A stretch of 29,529 nucleotides of DNA, from assembly GCA_964551295.1 (NCBI GenBank), contig CAZKDJ010000033.1, forward strand, positions 1 through 29,529. The letters run 5' to 3'. The stretch comes from JAFGED01 sp964551295. Lineage in GTDB: Bacteria > Chloroflexota > Anaerolineae > B4-G1. The position numbers were made by a program, and so were the translations under genes. Of the stretch, positions 21,761 to 29,529 are shown in pieces. The notes under the pieces are model-generated. The model was not told the DNA's origin. It ran no database searches and saw only the letters and a program-made list of their open reading frames with translations. Each line of letters begins with the position of its first letter. Positions within the stretch are counted from its first letter, which is position 1.

Positions 21761-24145
21761 TCATTCGTACGCCAGAGCTTCTCTCACACTGACCCTCGTC
21801 GCCCGCCACGCCGGCCACAAGCTGGCCAGGACCGAGAGCACTATCACAAGTACCAGCCAGATAAGAACCGAGGGGAGCGAGTAGTCGAAATCAAGAGGTG
21901 CGCCAAAGGTCGATCCGATCGCGTTGCCGAAAGCGCGCGCGCAGGGATAGCTGAGCGGCACGGCCAACAACCAGCTCAACACCCCCAGGGACACGCCCTC
22001 TCCCAAGAAAACAGCAAAGACGTCTGATGATACCGCCCCAATCGCACGCATGACGCCCACCCCACGCATTCGTTCGACCACGTTGATGGAGAGCGTCCCC
22101 ACCAGACCCATAGAGCCCACAACCGCCGCCAGGAAAGCCATCGCCCCCAGAAGGTATGCCAATGTATCGAACGCCATGTTGAGGGTTTGACGTAGATCGT
22201 CGACGCTATTGAGACTCCGCGCCTCGATATGCTGCGCTGCGTAGGCATCGCTCAGATCGGCGATCAACTGTTCCCGCGCCGATGCATCGTGCACCTCAGA
22301 TATGACGATCGCCATGTTCCCCCACCCGGCGCGACCAACCTCTTCCGTCAGCGCACCAAACGGCACAATGTTGGTCATCTCAGGGCCAGCGGCAGCCGTC
22401 AAGGACAATAGCCCCACCACCGTCCAGGTTGACTCCTGCCCGGCGATGGTCAACGTCACCTCATCGCCGACCCCGATACCCTCCCTCATCGCGAGCCGGT
22501 TATCAAGCACGATCGCGCGTCCATCTCCGGACAGCAGTCCGCGCCCGGCGAGAATAGGCAGCCGAAACGCCTTCGAGTCGGGCGGTATGCCATAGACGAG
22601 GATGTCATGCTCGCCAATCGCCAGCGACAGGTTCACGTACGCTTGTTCCCACACTTCTACCGAGGCCACTCCCGGCACCCCCGCCGCGACCTCGGTCAGA
22701 CGATCCGCCCGATAGTGGCGCGGAGAGTGAACCATCACATCGTAGGCAAAGCCTTCGAGCAGCAACTCGACCGAGTGGCGGAAAGAGGAGCGCGCGCTCA
22801 CAACAGCGATGAACAACACACCAACCAAGGTGAACGTGACCAACGTCAACGCCACGCGCACCTTGCGGCGAAAGACGTTGCGCAGGCTAAGCGCCACAGG
22901 GCGCGGCAGAAAACGTACCCGCCCCATCAAGCGGTCAAGGGGACCACGCCCGAACCTCCCCCCCAGGCCATACGTGCCGATGGCCCGGTGTGGGCTGATG
23001 CGCACCCCGGCGATCACGGGAAGGGCCGCTGTCAGCAGAGGAACAGTCACTGCCATCACTACCTGAACCGCCACCGCCATCGGCGAAATCTGGAAAGCGG
23101 CAGGAGCGACGATGCTGAGCATCTCCAGCAAAAAGCCGGCCAGTGCGTTCGCGCCCAATATCCCAAGCGGAATCGCCAACACCAACGCCAGCAGACCATA
23201 GGCCAACACCATCGACAGATAGACACGTACCACTCGCCAGAACGTCGCGCCCAGCACCTTCATCACGCCGATCTGCCACGTCTGCTGAACGAGGATGGCG
23301 TTCATCGTGTTGACGATCAAGAACCCACTCAAGCCCAGCAGAACAACCCCCAACACCCCCAACACGAGGAACATCGCATCGAGCACGCCGCCCATGTAAT
23401 CGACTGGGATCCCATCCTCCACCCCCACGGAGGTAAACCCAGTCACGGTGAGTCCCATACGGCCCAATCGATCTTCGACCCGCCTGCGCACATCGTCCAA
23501 GCGCCAGCCATTCATTCCTTCAGACGACAACCGAACGTGAAGCTTGCTGGCATCCCGAACCCCGGTCAGGCGCGTCAGCGTCTCTGGAGTGGCGTAGAAC
23601 ACGGCAGGCTTATCAGGCGTCGGTGGCGGAACGTAGGCCTTGCGTACGACGCCAGCGATCGATACCATCTCGCCGACCCCGCTCTCGACGACGATCGATG
23701 TCCCCAGGGGAATATCAAAAGACCGCGACGTCTGAAGCTCTACCGCCAGAGTGTTTTGGCCGGGCCAGTTGCCTCCCATCAACTCTACCAAGCCGACCCG
23801 CTGTGCGCTATAGTCCTCGCGGGCGACCAACACACCATGCCGCCACTCCGCCTCCTCCGGCAAGCGCCAGCGCACGATGGCCACCATCTCGAGCTCCGCG
23901 TCGGCCACGCCGAACTCGCGCAGCGCCGCCTCGACCGTCTCTTGGTCAAGCTGCTCCCCCCTGAATATGAGGTGCGCAGGCCGGCTGACCACATTCTCCC
24001 GCGCCAGACCAGCGTCCACCAAACCGCTCGCGCCCAAGACCAATCCAAGGGCAAAGACCCCGGCGGCGATGGATAACACCACCAGAATTGTGCGTGCCCT
24101 ATTGTGCGCTAGATCGCGCCAGACCTTACGCCAGACTACACCCAC
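21761..24145 (-). CDS. Large ABC permease with two FtsX domains (tandem paralog 2)
   Basis: 794 residues, GTG start, no strong ribosome site visible. It has the same eight-TM double-unit layout as paralog 1 and begins MGVVWRKVWRDLAHNRARTI. The two extracytoplasmic domains differ more from paralog 1 than the membrane parts do, as expected when duplicated transporters diverge in what they bind. The gap to the downstream permease is 40 bp and to the upstream one 35 bp, so all are in one transcript. Confidence 0.93.
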   Translation of the reverse strand: MGVVWRKVWRDLAHNRARTILVVLSIAAGVFALGLVLGASGLVDAGLARENVVSRPAHLIFRGEQLDQETVEAALREFGVADAELEMVAIVRWRLPEEAEWRHGVLVAREDYSAQRVGLVELMGGNWPGQNTLAVELQTSRSFDIPLGTSIVVESGVGEMVSIAGVVRKAYVPPPTPDKPAVFYATPETLTRLTGVRDASKLHVRLSSEGMNGWRLDDVRRRVEDRLGRMGLTVTGFTSVGVEDGIPVDYMGGVLDAMFLVLGVLGVVLLGLSGFLIVNTMNAILVQQTWQIGVMKVLGATFWRVVRVYLSMVLAYGLLALVLAIPLGILGANALAGFLLEMLSIVAPAAFQISPMAVAVQVVMAVTVPLLTAALPVIAGVRISPHRAIGTYGLGGRFGRGPLDRLMGRVRFLPRPVALSLRNVFRRKVRVALTLVTFTLVGVLFIAVVSARSSFRHSVELLLEGFAYDVMVHSPRHYRADRLTEVAAGVPGVASVEVWEQAYVNLSLAIGEHDILVYGIPPDSKAFRLPILAGRGLLSGDGRAIVLDNRLAMREGIGVGDEVTLTIAGQESTWTVVGLLSLTAAAGPEMTNIVPFGALTEEVGRAGWGNMAIVISEVHDASAREQLIADLSDAYAAQHIEARSLNSVDDLRQTLNMAFDTLAYLLGAMAFLAAVVGSMGLVGTLSINVVERMRGVGVMRAIGAVSSDVFAVFLGEGVSLGVLSWLLAVPLSYPCARAFGNAIGSTFGAPLDFDYSLPSVLIWLVLVIVLSVLASLWPAWRATRVSVREALAYE

Positions 24146-24180
24146 CTACACCCCACGTACACCTGCCACTTGCATACTTG

Positions 24181-26547
24181 CTACTCGTACGCCAAAGCCT
24201 CTCTCACACTCACCCTCATCGCTCGCAGCGCCGGCCACAGGCTGGCCGATGCCGAGAGCACAATCACGATCAACAACCAGGTCATCACCCCACCCACCGA
24301 GTAGCTGTAGTGAAAGGGAATGTGCATTGTCTGGCCTACCAGGTCGCTAAAGAGCTGCCCACCCGGGTAGCTAAAGGGCACGGCCAGCAGCCAACTCAAA
24401 ACACCCACCAGCACTCCCTCGACGACAAATACCTCAACTATCGCAACCGACGTCGCTCCGATGGCGCGCATCACACCGATCTCGCGCGTCCGCTCGACCA
24501 CGTTGATCGACATCGTGCCCATCAACCCGATGCTGCCCACCACCGCTGCCAGCAGCGCCATCATCAACAGGATGTAGAGAATGGGCGTAAACTGCTTCCA
24601 CGTGCTCGCCCGCTCATCCTCGGCACTCCAGAAATACGCGGCCTCAAGCCGGTTGGCCGCATAGACTGCGCGCAGGTCGCGGGTCAACTGCCGGTGGAGT
24701 GCAGGAGTTCCCTCAAACACCACCGCCACATACCATCCATAGTTCAAAGACCCTGTCTCCCGTGAGAGCGCGTCATGGGGAACGAGGCTGACGTCCTCGG
24801 CATTGGCCACGACCCCCACCACCGTCCAGGTCGTCTCTTCACCCACCAAATAGATCGTGATCTCGTCCCCGACCTCGATACCCTCCTCGTCGGCGATCTG
24901 GTAGCTGAGCAAGATAGCGTTCTCATCCTCAGGTAAGAGAGAGCGCCCCTCAACGATACGTGGGGTCACGATCTCTGACTCGGGCGGCAAGCCCAGGAGC
25001 GAGATAGACCGGTCCTCGCCCGACGCCAACGCCACCCTGCCCCCCCGATATTCCCACACCTCGGCCTTGGCCACGCCGGGCGTGCTCTCGGTCACGTGCA
25101 ACAACCACTCCACACGATACGAGTCCTTGAAGTCAATCGCCACGTCGTTGCCAAAGTCACCGATCATTGCCTCGACCGTGGTGTCACAAGACAACTGCAC
25201 GCTCATCACCGACATGAACATTGCGCCGCCCAGCGCCAGCGTGAGCAGTGTCAGCGCGACACGCACCTTGTGGCGGAAGGTGTTGCGCAGGCTGAGCGCC
25301 AGGAGAGGCGGCAAGTAGCGCAGGCGGGCGATCGTGCGATCCCACAATCCCCGGCCAAACCCGCTCCCCAAGCCGTAGCTGCTGATCGCCTCGTGAGCCG
25401 TGATGGAAGCGCCATCCACTACCGGCACCAGCGCTGCCAAAACAGGGGTAGCCAACCCGATGGCTATCTGGACGATGATGGCGAGCGGGAACACCCGGAA
25501 GGAATCAAGGGGAACATTGGCAAAGCTAACGCCCCACTCTGCAAGCCAATAAGCGCACAGTGCCGCCGACGGTATGGCCAGCGGCAAAGCCAGCCCACCA
25601 TAGATCAGCGCGATCATCAGATAGACGCGCATCACCCGTCCTCTCGTCGCTCCCAACACCTTCATCACGCCAATCTGCCACACCTGCTGTGCAATGATAG
25701 CGCTCAAGGTGTTGACGATCAAAAAGACACTCAAAGCCAGCAGCAGCGCCCCAGACACAACCAAAATGATCAACAGGGTATCCAGAGAAGCTCGAAACCA
25801 GTGCCTGTTGGGATCTCTGACCCATTGCCCCCAATGCGGTACCTCCATGCGGTCCCAGCGCTCATCAACCAGCTCGGCGGCGGCGGCAGCACGATCGATG
25901 GTGTGGTCCTTGATGCGCACGTCGATGCGGTTGTAAAGCTCGCCGGACAGCCAATTCGCCGTATCCGGCGTGGCGTAAAAAACCGCGTCCCCCCCAAACT
26001 GTGGGATAGAGTAGACATCAGGATCACGCACGATCCCGCCGACATTCAAGCGGTGTTCGCGCTGCTCTACTTGAATGATGACGGGCGTGCCGACGGGAAT
26101 ACCGAAACACTTTGCCGATAACCGCTCCACGGCCAGCTCGCGTTCCTCGGGCCAACGCCCCTCCACGAGATCGAGGAGCCCAAAACGCATGTCCGCATAA
26201 TCCTCGTGGGCATAGAGAACACCGTCGCGCCAGTCGGACGGACCCAGGTTCGCATCGTTCTCCAGTCGCCAGCGTACCGTAGTATCGATCAGACGCTCAA
26301 CCTCGACTACGTCGGGGTCGCGCAGCACCGCGTCCGTGGCAGCATCTCTTCTAAACCACCCCCAAAAGCTGATGTGGATGGGCACCCAGGCTCGCCGATC
26401 CTCCTCCATGCAGGCACACATGATGCCGTATGCCCCCACGATCACGCCTATGGCAAAGACGCTCACGGCGATGGAAAGCACCACCAACGCCGTGCGCGCC
26501 CTGTCGTGCGCCAGATCACGCCACACCTTGTGCCAGATCACCCCCAT
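24181..26547 (-). CDS. Large ABC permease with two FtsX domains (tandem paralog 3)
   Basis: 788 residues, ATG start with GGAGATG upstream, 38 bp after the ATPase gene. It has the same layout and ending as the others but is the most divergent of the three: the first outside domain contains tryptophan-rich stretches (WVPIHISFWGWF, VPHWGQWVRDPNRHWF) and the linker reads GLGSGFGRGLWDRTIARLRY. It is the permease closest to the ATPase gene and may be the ancestral partner, with paralogs 1 and 2 derived later. Confidence 0.93.
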   Translation of the reverse strand: MGVIWHKVWRDLAHDRARTALVVLSIAVSVFAIGVIVGAYGIMCACMEEDRRAWVPIHISFWGWFRRDAATDAVLRDPDVVEVERLIDTTVRWRLENDANLGPSDWRDGVLYAHEDYADMRFGLLDLVEGRWPEERELAVERLSAKCFGIPVGTPVIIQVEQREHRLNVGGIVRDPDVYSIPQFGGDAVFYATPDTANWLSGELYNRIDVRIKDHTIDRAAAAAELVDERWDRMEVPHWGQWVRDPNRHWFRASLDTLLIILVVSGALLLALSVFLIVNTLSAIIAQQVWQIGVMKVLGATRGRVMRVYLMIALIYGGLALPLAIPSAALCAYWLAEWGVSFANVPLDSFRVFPLAIIVQIAIGLATPVLAALVPVVDGASITAHEAISSYGLGSGFGRGLWDRTIARLRYLPPLLALSLRNTFRHKVRVALTLLTLALGGAMFMSVMSVQLSCDTTVEAMIGDFGNDVAIDFKDSYRVEWLLHVTESTPGVAKAEVWEYRGGRVALASGEDRSISLLGLPPESEIVTPRIVEGRSLLPEDENAILLSYQIADEEGIEVGDEITIYLVGEETTWTVVGVVANAEDVSLVPHDALSRETGSLNYGWYVAVVFEGTPALHRQLTRDLRAVYAANRLEAAYFWSAEDERASTWKQFTPILYILLMMALLAAVVGSIGLMGTMSINVVERTREIGVMRAIGATSVAIVEVFVVEGVLVGVLSWLLAVPFSYPGGQLFSDLVGQTMHIPFHYSYSVGGVMTWLLIVIVLSASASLWPALRAMRVSVREALAYE

Positions 26548-26585
26548 GTCACATCTCCATGCTCATTCGCAAACTCGCCAACCCA

Positions 26586-27329
26586 CTATAAATCGGCCCG
26601 CAGCAACTGGTTCAACACCCGTTGTGGATCTACCACGTCGGTGAGGCACGTCTCACCCCGGATACGCCCGTCGCGCAGGCCAATCACCCGGTCGGCGTGG
26701 CTGGCCGCACGAAAATCGTGGGTGACGACCAAGAGCGTCTTGCCCTGTCTCGCCAGGCTTCCGAACAGCGCAAACATCTCCTCGGCCGTGGCGGTGTCCA
26801 GGTTGCCCGTCGGCTCGTCGGCAACGAGGATGGGCGGATCGGTAGCCATCGCGCGGGCAATGGCCGCCCGCTGCTGCTCCCCGCCGCTGAGGGCGTTGGG
26901 CAGCTTGTCCGCGTGCTGCGCGATCCCCACCCGTCTCAGCAATTCCATCCCCCACTCCTTCCGCTCGCGCCACTTTCGAAACTTGCAGAAATCCATCGGC
27001 AACACCACGTTCTCCAGGATGCTTAGCGTGGGCAATAGTTGGAAAAACTGAAAGATGACGCCAATGTTCCGTCCGCGCCAACGGGCCAGGCGGTTTTCAC
27101 CCAACTCGTGGATCGGCTCTCCGGCAACCCGGACCTCGCCCCTGGTAGGCCGGTCGATGCCGGTGATCATATTCAGCAGCGTCGACTTACCAGAACCCGA
27201 AGGCCCTACCACGCCGATGAACTCACCCGCCTCCACCTGCAGTGTGACGTCCTTGAGAACCGTCACCTCCCCGGCGCTGGTCTTGTAGGTTTTGACTACA
27301 TCTTGTAGGTCAATCAACGTTCCACCCAT
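26586..27329 (-). CDS. ABC transporter ATPase, MacB/LolD type
   Basis: 247 residues. Walker A GPSGSGKS (42-49), Q94 (VIFQFFQ), signature LSGGEQQR (147-154), Walker B ILVADEP (167-173) and H204 (VVTHD) are intact. It is the only ATPase in an operon with three double-FtsX permeases, so it may serve all three. It starts 18 bp after the padR stop codon with a weak G-rich ribosome site (AAGGGGGT), suggesting coupling to padR translation. Confidence 0.95.
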   Translation of the reverse strand: MGGTLIDLQDVVKTYKTSAGEVTVLKDVTLQVEAGEFIGVVGPSGSGKSTLLNMITGIDRPTRGEVRVAGEPIHELGENRLARWRGRNIGVIFQFFQLLPTLSILENVVLPMDFCKFRKWRERKEWGMELLRRVGIAQHADKLPNALSGGEQQRAAIARAMATDPPILVADEPTGNLDTATAEEMFALFGSLARQGKTLLVVTHDFRAASHADRVIGLRDGRIRGETCLTDVVDPQRVLNQLLRADL

Positions 27330-27347
27330 TGTGCTTTACCCCCTTAC

Positions 27348-27863
27348 TTAGGAATCGATCTCCTCCAGCCGCTCGTCGCACAGATCGAGCCACTTCAAGT
27401 CGGCCTGGAGATGCAGCAGTGCGCCTTCCAACAGCAGCGCGACGAAGGAATCGTCCTGTATCTGTGTGAGCAACGTCCCCATCTCGCGCAACTGCTGCAA
27501 GTAAGCCTGTCGCTGGTCGGCGATCATCGCCGGCGCGTCGCGATATCCGGCCAGGTGACGCACGACCAGCTTGATAAAAAACTCGTCCCTAAAGGATTCC
27601 ACCTTCTCGACCGGCCGATCCAGCCAGGTCTCGAGCTCAGCCCGGCCTTGAGAGGTGAGCGCATAAGTCCTTTTGCCACGCTTGTCCTCGGCATCGACCT
27701 GACCCGTTACCAGTCCATCCCGCTCTAACCGGCTCAGGGTCGTGTAGATCTGGCCAAAGTTGATCTCCCACCTGCCGCCGAGCGCCTCCTCCAAGGCATT
27801 CTTGAGATCATACCCGTGACGGGGATGGCAGGCCAATAGTCCGAGAAGCGCATGTTTGAGCAT
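27348..27863 (-). CDS. PadR-family transcriptional regulator
   Basis: I take ATG 27863 (MLKHALLGLLACHPRHGYDL), with AAGGTGG immediately upstream, over a GTG two codons earlier. The 171 residues hold an N-terminal winged helix typical of PadR (LLGLLACHPRHGYDLKNALE, FGQIYTTLSRLERDGLV, GKRTYALTSQG) and a C-terminal helical dimerisation domain of the longer PadR (Vir_act_alpha_C) class. PadR proteins repress exporter genes until they bind a drug-like or phenolic ligand. It is the first gene of the ATPase-permease operon, and a perfect palindrome covers the predicted transcription start, so autorepression of the whole operon is likely. Confidence 0.94.
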   Translation of the reverse strand: MLKHALLGLLACHPRHGYDLKNALEEALGGRWEINFGQIYTTLSRLERDGLVTGQVDAEDKRGKRTYALTSQGRAELETWLDRPVEKVESFRDEFFIKLVVRHLAGYRDAPAMIADQRQAYLQQLREMGTLLTQIQDDSFVALLLEGALLHLQADLKWLDLCDERLEEIDS

Positions 27864-27872
27864 CGCCACCTT

Positions 27873-27893
27873 AATATATACTCAGTATATATT
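27873..27893. promoter_or_regulatory. PadR operator candidate (perfect 10-1-10 palindrome)
   Basis: AATATATACT-C-AGTATATATT lies 3 bp downstream of the -10 box and 9 bp upstream of the padR ATG, covering the predicted +1 and abutting the ribosome site. The position and symmetry are those of a repressor operator. Confidence 0.8.
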
Positions 27894-27895
27894 GA

Positions 27896-27923
27896 AGTAT
27901 AACTCAAACAGGTAATTTGTCAA
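27896..27923 (-). promoter_or_regulatory. Sigma-70-type promoter of the padR-ABC exporter operon
   Basis: On the minus strand TTGACA and TATACT are 16 bp apart, the same hexamers and spacing as the peptide operon promoter at 9305-9332. It follows the upstream terminator by one base. Confidence 0.85.
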
Positions 27924-27924
27924 G

Positions 27925-27954
27925 AAAAAAAGCCCATGGCTGTGTGCCATGGGC
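27925..27954 (-). terminator. Intrinsic terminator of the upstream permease gene
   Basis: On the minus strand GCCCATGGC and GCCATGGGC form a perfect 9-bp stem with a 5-nt loop, followed by seven T. It lies 25 bp after the stop of the permease at 27980 onward. Confidence 0.92.
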
Positions 27955-27979
27955 CCGCATCTCCCCAACTCATCATTCG

Positions 27980-29529
27980 CTATTCATACGCCAGCGCTTC
28001 CCTCACACTCACCCGGGTAGCCCGGAGGGCCGGCCACAGGCTGGCCACCGCCGAAAGGGCCAGCACGATCGCTAACCAGAGTACCACCCCATCGACCGAG
28101 AACTTGAAATCGAGCGGCATCTCCAACACCGCCGTGCCGACGACGCTGCTGAAAGCCAGTGCGCCCGGATAGCTGATGGGCACTGCAAGCAGCCAGCTCA
28201 ACGCCCCCACGAACATGCCTTCGACGACGAAAATCCCGGCCACGGAGAGCGACGTCGCGCCGATGGAGCGCATCACGCCGATCTCGCGCCCCCGCTCCAC
28301 CACGTTGATCGACATCGTGCCCATCAGCCCGATACCGCCCACGGCGGCCGCCAGGATCGCCATCGCCAGCATCAGGGTGATGACGATCTCGAACTGGGCC
28401 TCGCCCTGCTCCCGCGTCTCGACGGCACTCTGGAAATAGACGGGCTTGAGGCGATGCTCCGCATACACCGCGCGCATGTCCTCAATCAAGCGGACCTGCG
28501 CCTCGGAAGTGTGCTCCATCGAGTTCGCCATCAGGAACGCCCCTCGGTTGGCGTTGCCGATCTCGTTCGCCATAGCGTCAAAGGGCACAAAGTTATCGTG
28601 TTGGTTGTTGTTGATATTGACGACCAGGCCCACTACCTGCCAGGTGGTCTCTTCTCCTCCGATGGTCAACGTCACCTCGTCGCCGACCGCAAATCCCTCA
28701 TCGGCGGCGATCTTGCTGTTCAGCAGAATTGCGTTGCCATCGTCGGGCCGCAGTGCGCGCCCTTCAGTGATGCGGGGGGCGAACATCTTGGAATGATCCG
28801 GCACACCCCACAACTGCCCCTGGATCTCCTCGCCATTGTCCAGCGCCAGTGTCGCTCCGCGCACGTCCCACACCTCGACGTTGGTCACGCCCGGCACACT
28901 CTCGGTGGCCTTGACCAAACGCTCCATACGGTACGTACGATCGAACACGACCAGGACGTCGAACCCGAAATCGCTCAGCAGCACGTCGAGGGTGTTGGAG
29001 AACGAATCGCCCACGCTCATCACCAGGATGAACATCACGCCGCCGAGGGTGAGCGAAAGCAACGTCAAGGCGACGCGCGCCTTGCGGCGGAAGGTGTTGC
29101 GCAAGCTGAGCGCCAGCGGGCGCGGCAGGTGGCGCAAGCGACCCAGCAAACGATCGAGCAGGCCTCGGCCAAACCCACCCCCCAGGCCGTAGGTGCTGAT
29201 GGCCTTGTGCGCGCTAATGCGCGCGCCGCCGACCACGGGCACCAGCGCCGCCAGCAGCGGCACGATCAATCCCACGACAATCTGGATGACCACCGCCGTC
29301 TCCACGATGCGGAAATCGCCAGGAAAGATGTTGAAAAAGTCGAGCATCCAGGCCGCCATCAGGTGCGCGCCGGCCGCTCCCAGCGGCACGGCGACGAACA
29401 ACGCCAGCAGGCTATAGATCAGCGCCGTCGTCAGGTACAGGCACACCACGCGCCCGCCGGTCGCCCCGACGGCTTTCATCACCCCGATCTGCCACACCTG
29501 CTGGGTGACGATGGCGTTCATCGTGTTGA
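27980..29529 (-). CDS. Large double-FtsX ABC permease, C-terminal part (5' end outside window)
   Basis: About 516 residues are visible; the frame continues through the right edge (...NTMNAIVTQQVWQIGVMKAV), matching the interior of the three complete paralogs, so the apparent ATG at 29521 is internal. It has the first FtsX domain, a linker GLGGGFGRGLLDRLLGRLRH, a second outside domain and a second FtsX domain ending RVSVREALAYE. It is the fourth member of this family in the window but has its own terminator and belongs to a separate transcript. Confidence 0.92.
   Translation of the reverse strand, partial: NTMNAIVTQQVWQIGVMKAVGATGGRVVCLYLTTALIYSLLALFVAVPLGAAGAHLMAAWMLDFFNIFPGDFRIVETAVVIQIVVGLIVPLLAALVPVVGGARISAHKAISTYGLGGGFGRGLLDRLLGRLRHLPRPLALSLRNTFRRKARVALTLLSLTLGGVMFILVMSVGDSFSNTLDVLLSDFGFDVLVVFDRTYRMERLVKATESVPGVTNVEVWDVRGATLALDNGEEIQGQLWGVPDHSKMFAPRITEGRALRPDDGNAILLNSKIAADEGFAVGDEVTLTIGGEETTWQVVGLVVNINNNQHDNFVPFDAMANEIGNANRGAFLMANSMEHTSEAQVRLIEDMRAVYAEHRLKPVYFQSAVETREQGEAQFEIVITLMLAMAILAAAVGGIGLMGTMSINVVERGREIGVMRSIGATSLSVAGIFVVEGMFVGALSWLLAVPISYPGALAFSSVVGTAVLEMPLDFKFSVDGVVLWLAIVLALSAVASLWPALRATRVSVREALAYE

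Noticed and set aside
1..29529. tRNA, rRNA or CRISPR arrays
   Set aside because: No run of evenly spaced direct repeats and no cloverleaf or rRNA-like sequence was recognised by eye; a covariance-model scan would be needed to exclude small RNAs.

Overview
The window is a GC-rich, gene-dense stretch in which every gene I can support lies on the minus strand, so transcription runs from high to low coordinates. The gene set suggests a Chloroflexota bacterium, probably Anaerolineae-like. It has GAF-rich histidine kinases, arrays of ~790-residue FtsX/MacB-type permeases, secreted beta-helix proteins ending in a hydrophobic LPLIL-type tail, a Ser/Thr kinase next to an FHA regulator, and palindromic intergenic repeats. 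The assignment comes from family composition, not a marker gene.

In transcription order: (i) 29529-27980 is the C-terminal part of a large permease, closed by a strong terminator. (ii) 27923-18388 begins with a near-consensus promoter overlapping a perfect 10-1-10 palindrome, then a PadR-type repressor, an ABC ATPase, three tandem paralogous permeases and a DapA-family aldolase. (iii) 18320-14908 is a second, DevBCA/MacAB-like exporter (short permease, ATPase, HlyD-like lipoprotein) followed by a 49-residue ORF ending KKKKWWQFWK and a perfect hairpin terminator. (iv) 14774-9375 holds an FHA/winged-helix regulator, a Ser/Thr kinase with a C-terminal membrane domain, a B12-binding radical SAM protein and a small membrane protein related to the kinase tail. 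The kinase and the small membrane protein share a promoter design with three 11-bp-phased repeats.

(v) The most notable region is 9349-1481. A near-consensus promoter drives a 48-residue peptide ending in ...PNAPTWY, then a possible attenuator hairpin, then a polyprenyl-synthetase-like enzyme with two DDxxD motifs. That enzyme is followed, 1 bp away, by a 1255-residue multi-pass sensor histidine kinase. Farther downstream come a secreted beta-helix protein and a NarL/LuxR-type response regulator with its own promoter. The content matches comQ-comX-comP-comA, the isoprenyl-tryptophan pheromone quorum-sensing system known from Bacillus and other Firmicutes. I infer a ComQXPA-like system in a very different phylum. 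The kinase has a classical HisKA box rather than the ComP type, so it is at most an analogue rebuilt from other parts.

(vi) 1-1421 is a decaying edge: the 5' part of a secreted protein running off the window, a beta-helix gene interrupted by a 78-bp MITE-like element with target duplications, and a second element of the same family whose interior is a suspicious poly-G/poly-C block. I saw no tRNA, rRNA, CRISPR array or transposase gene.
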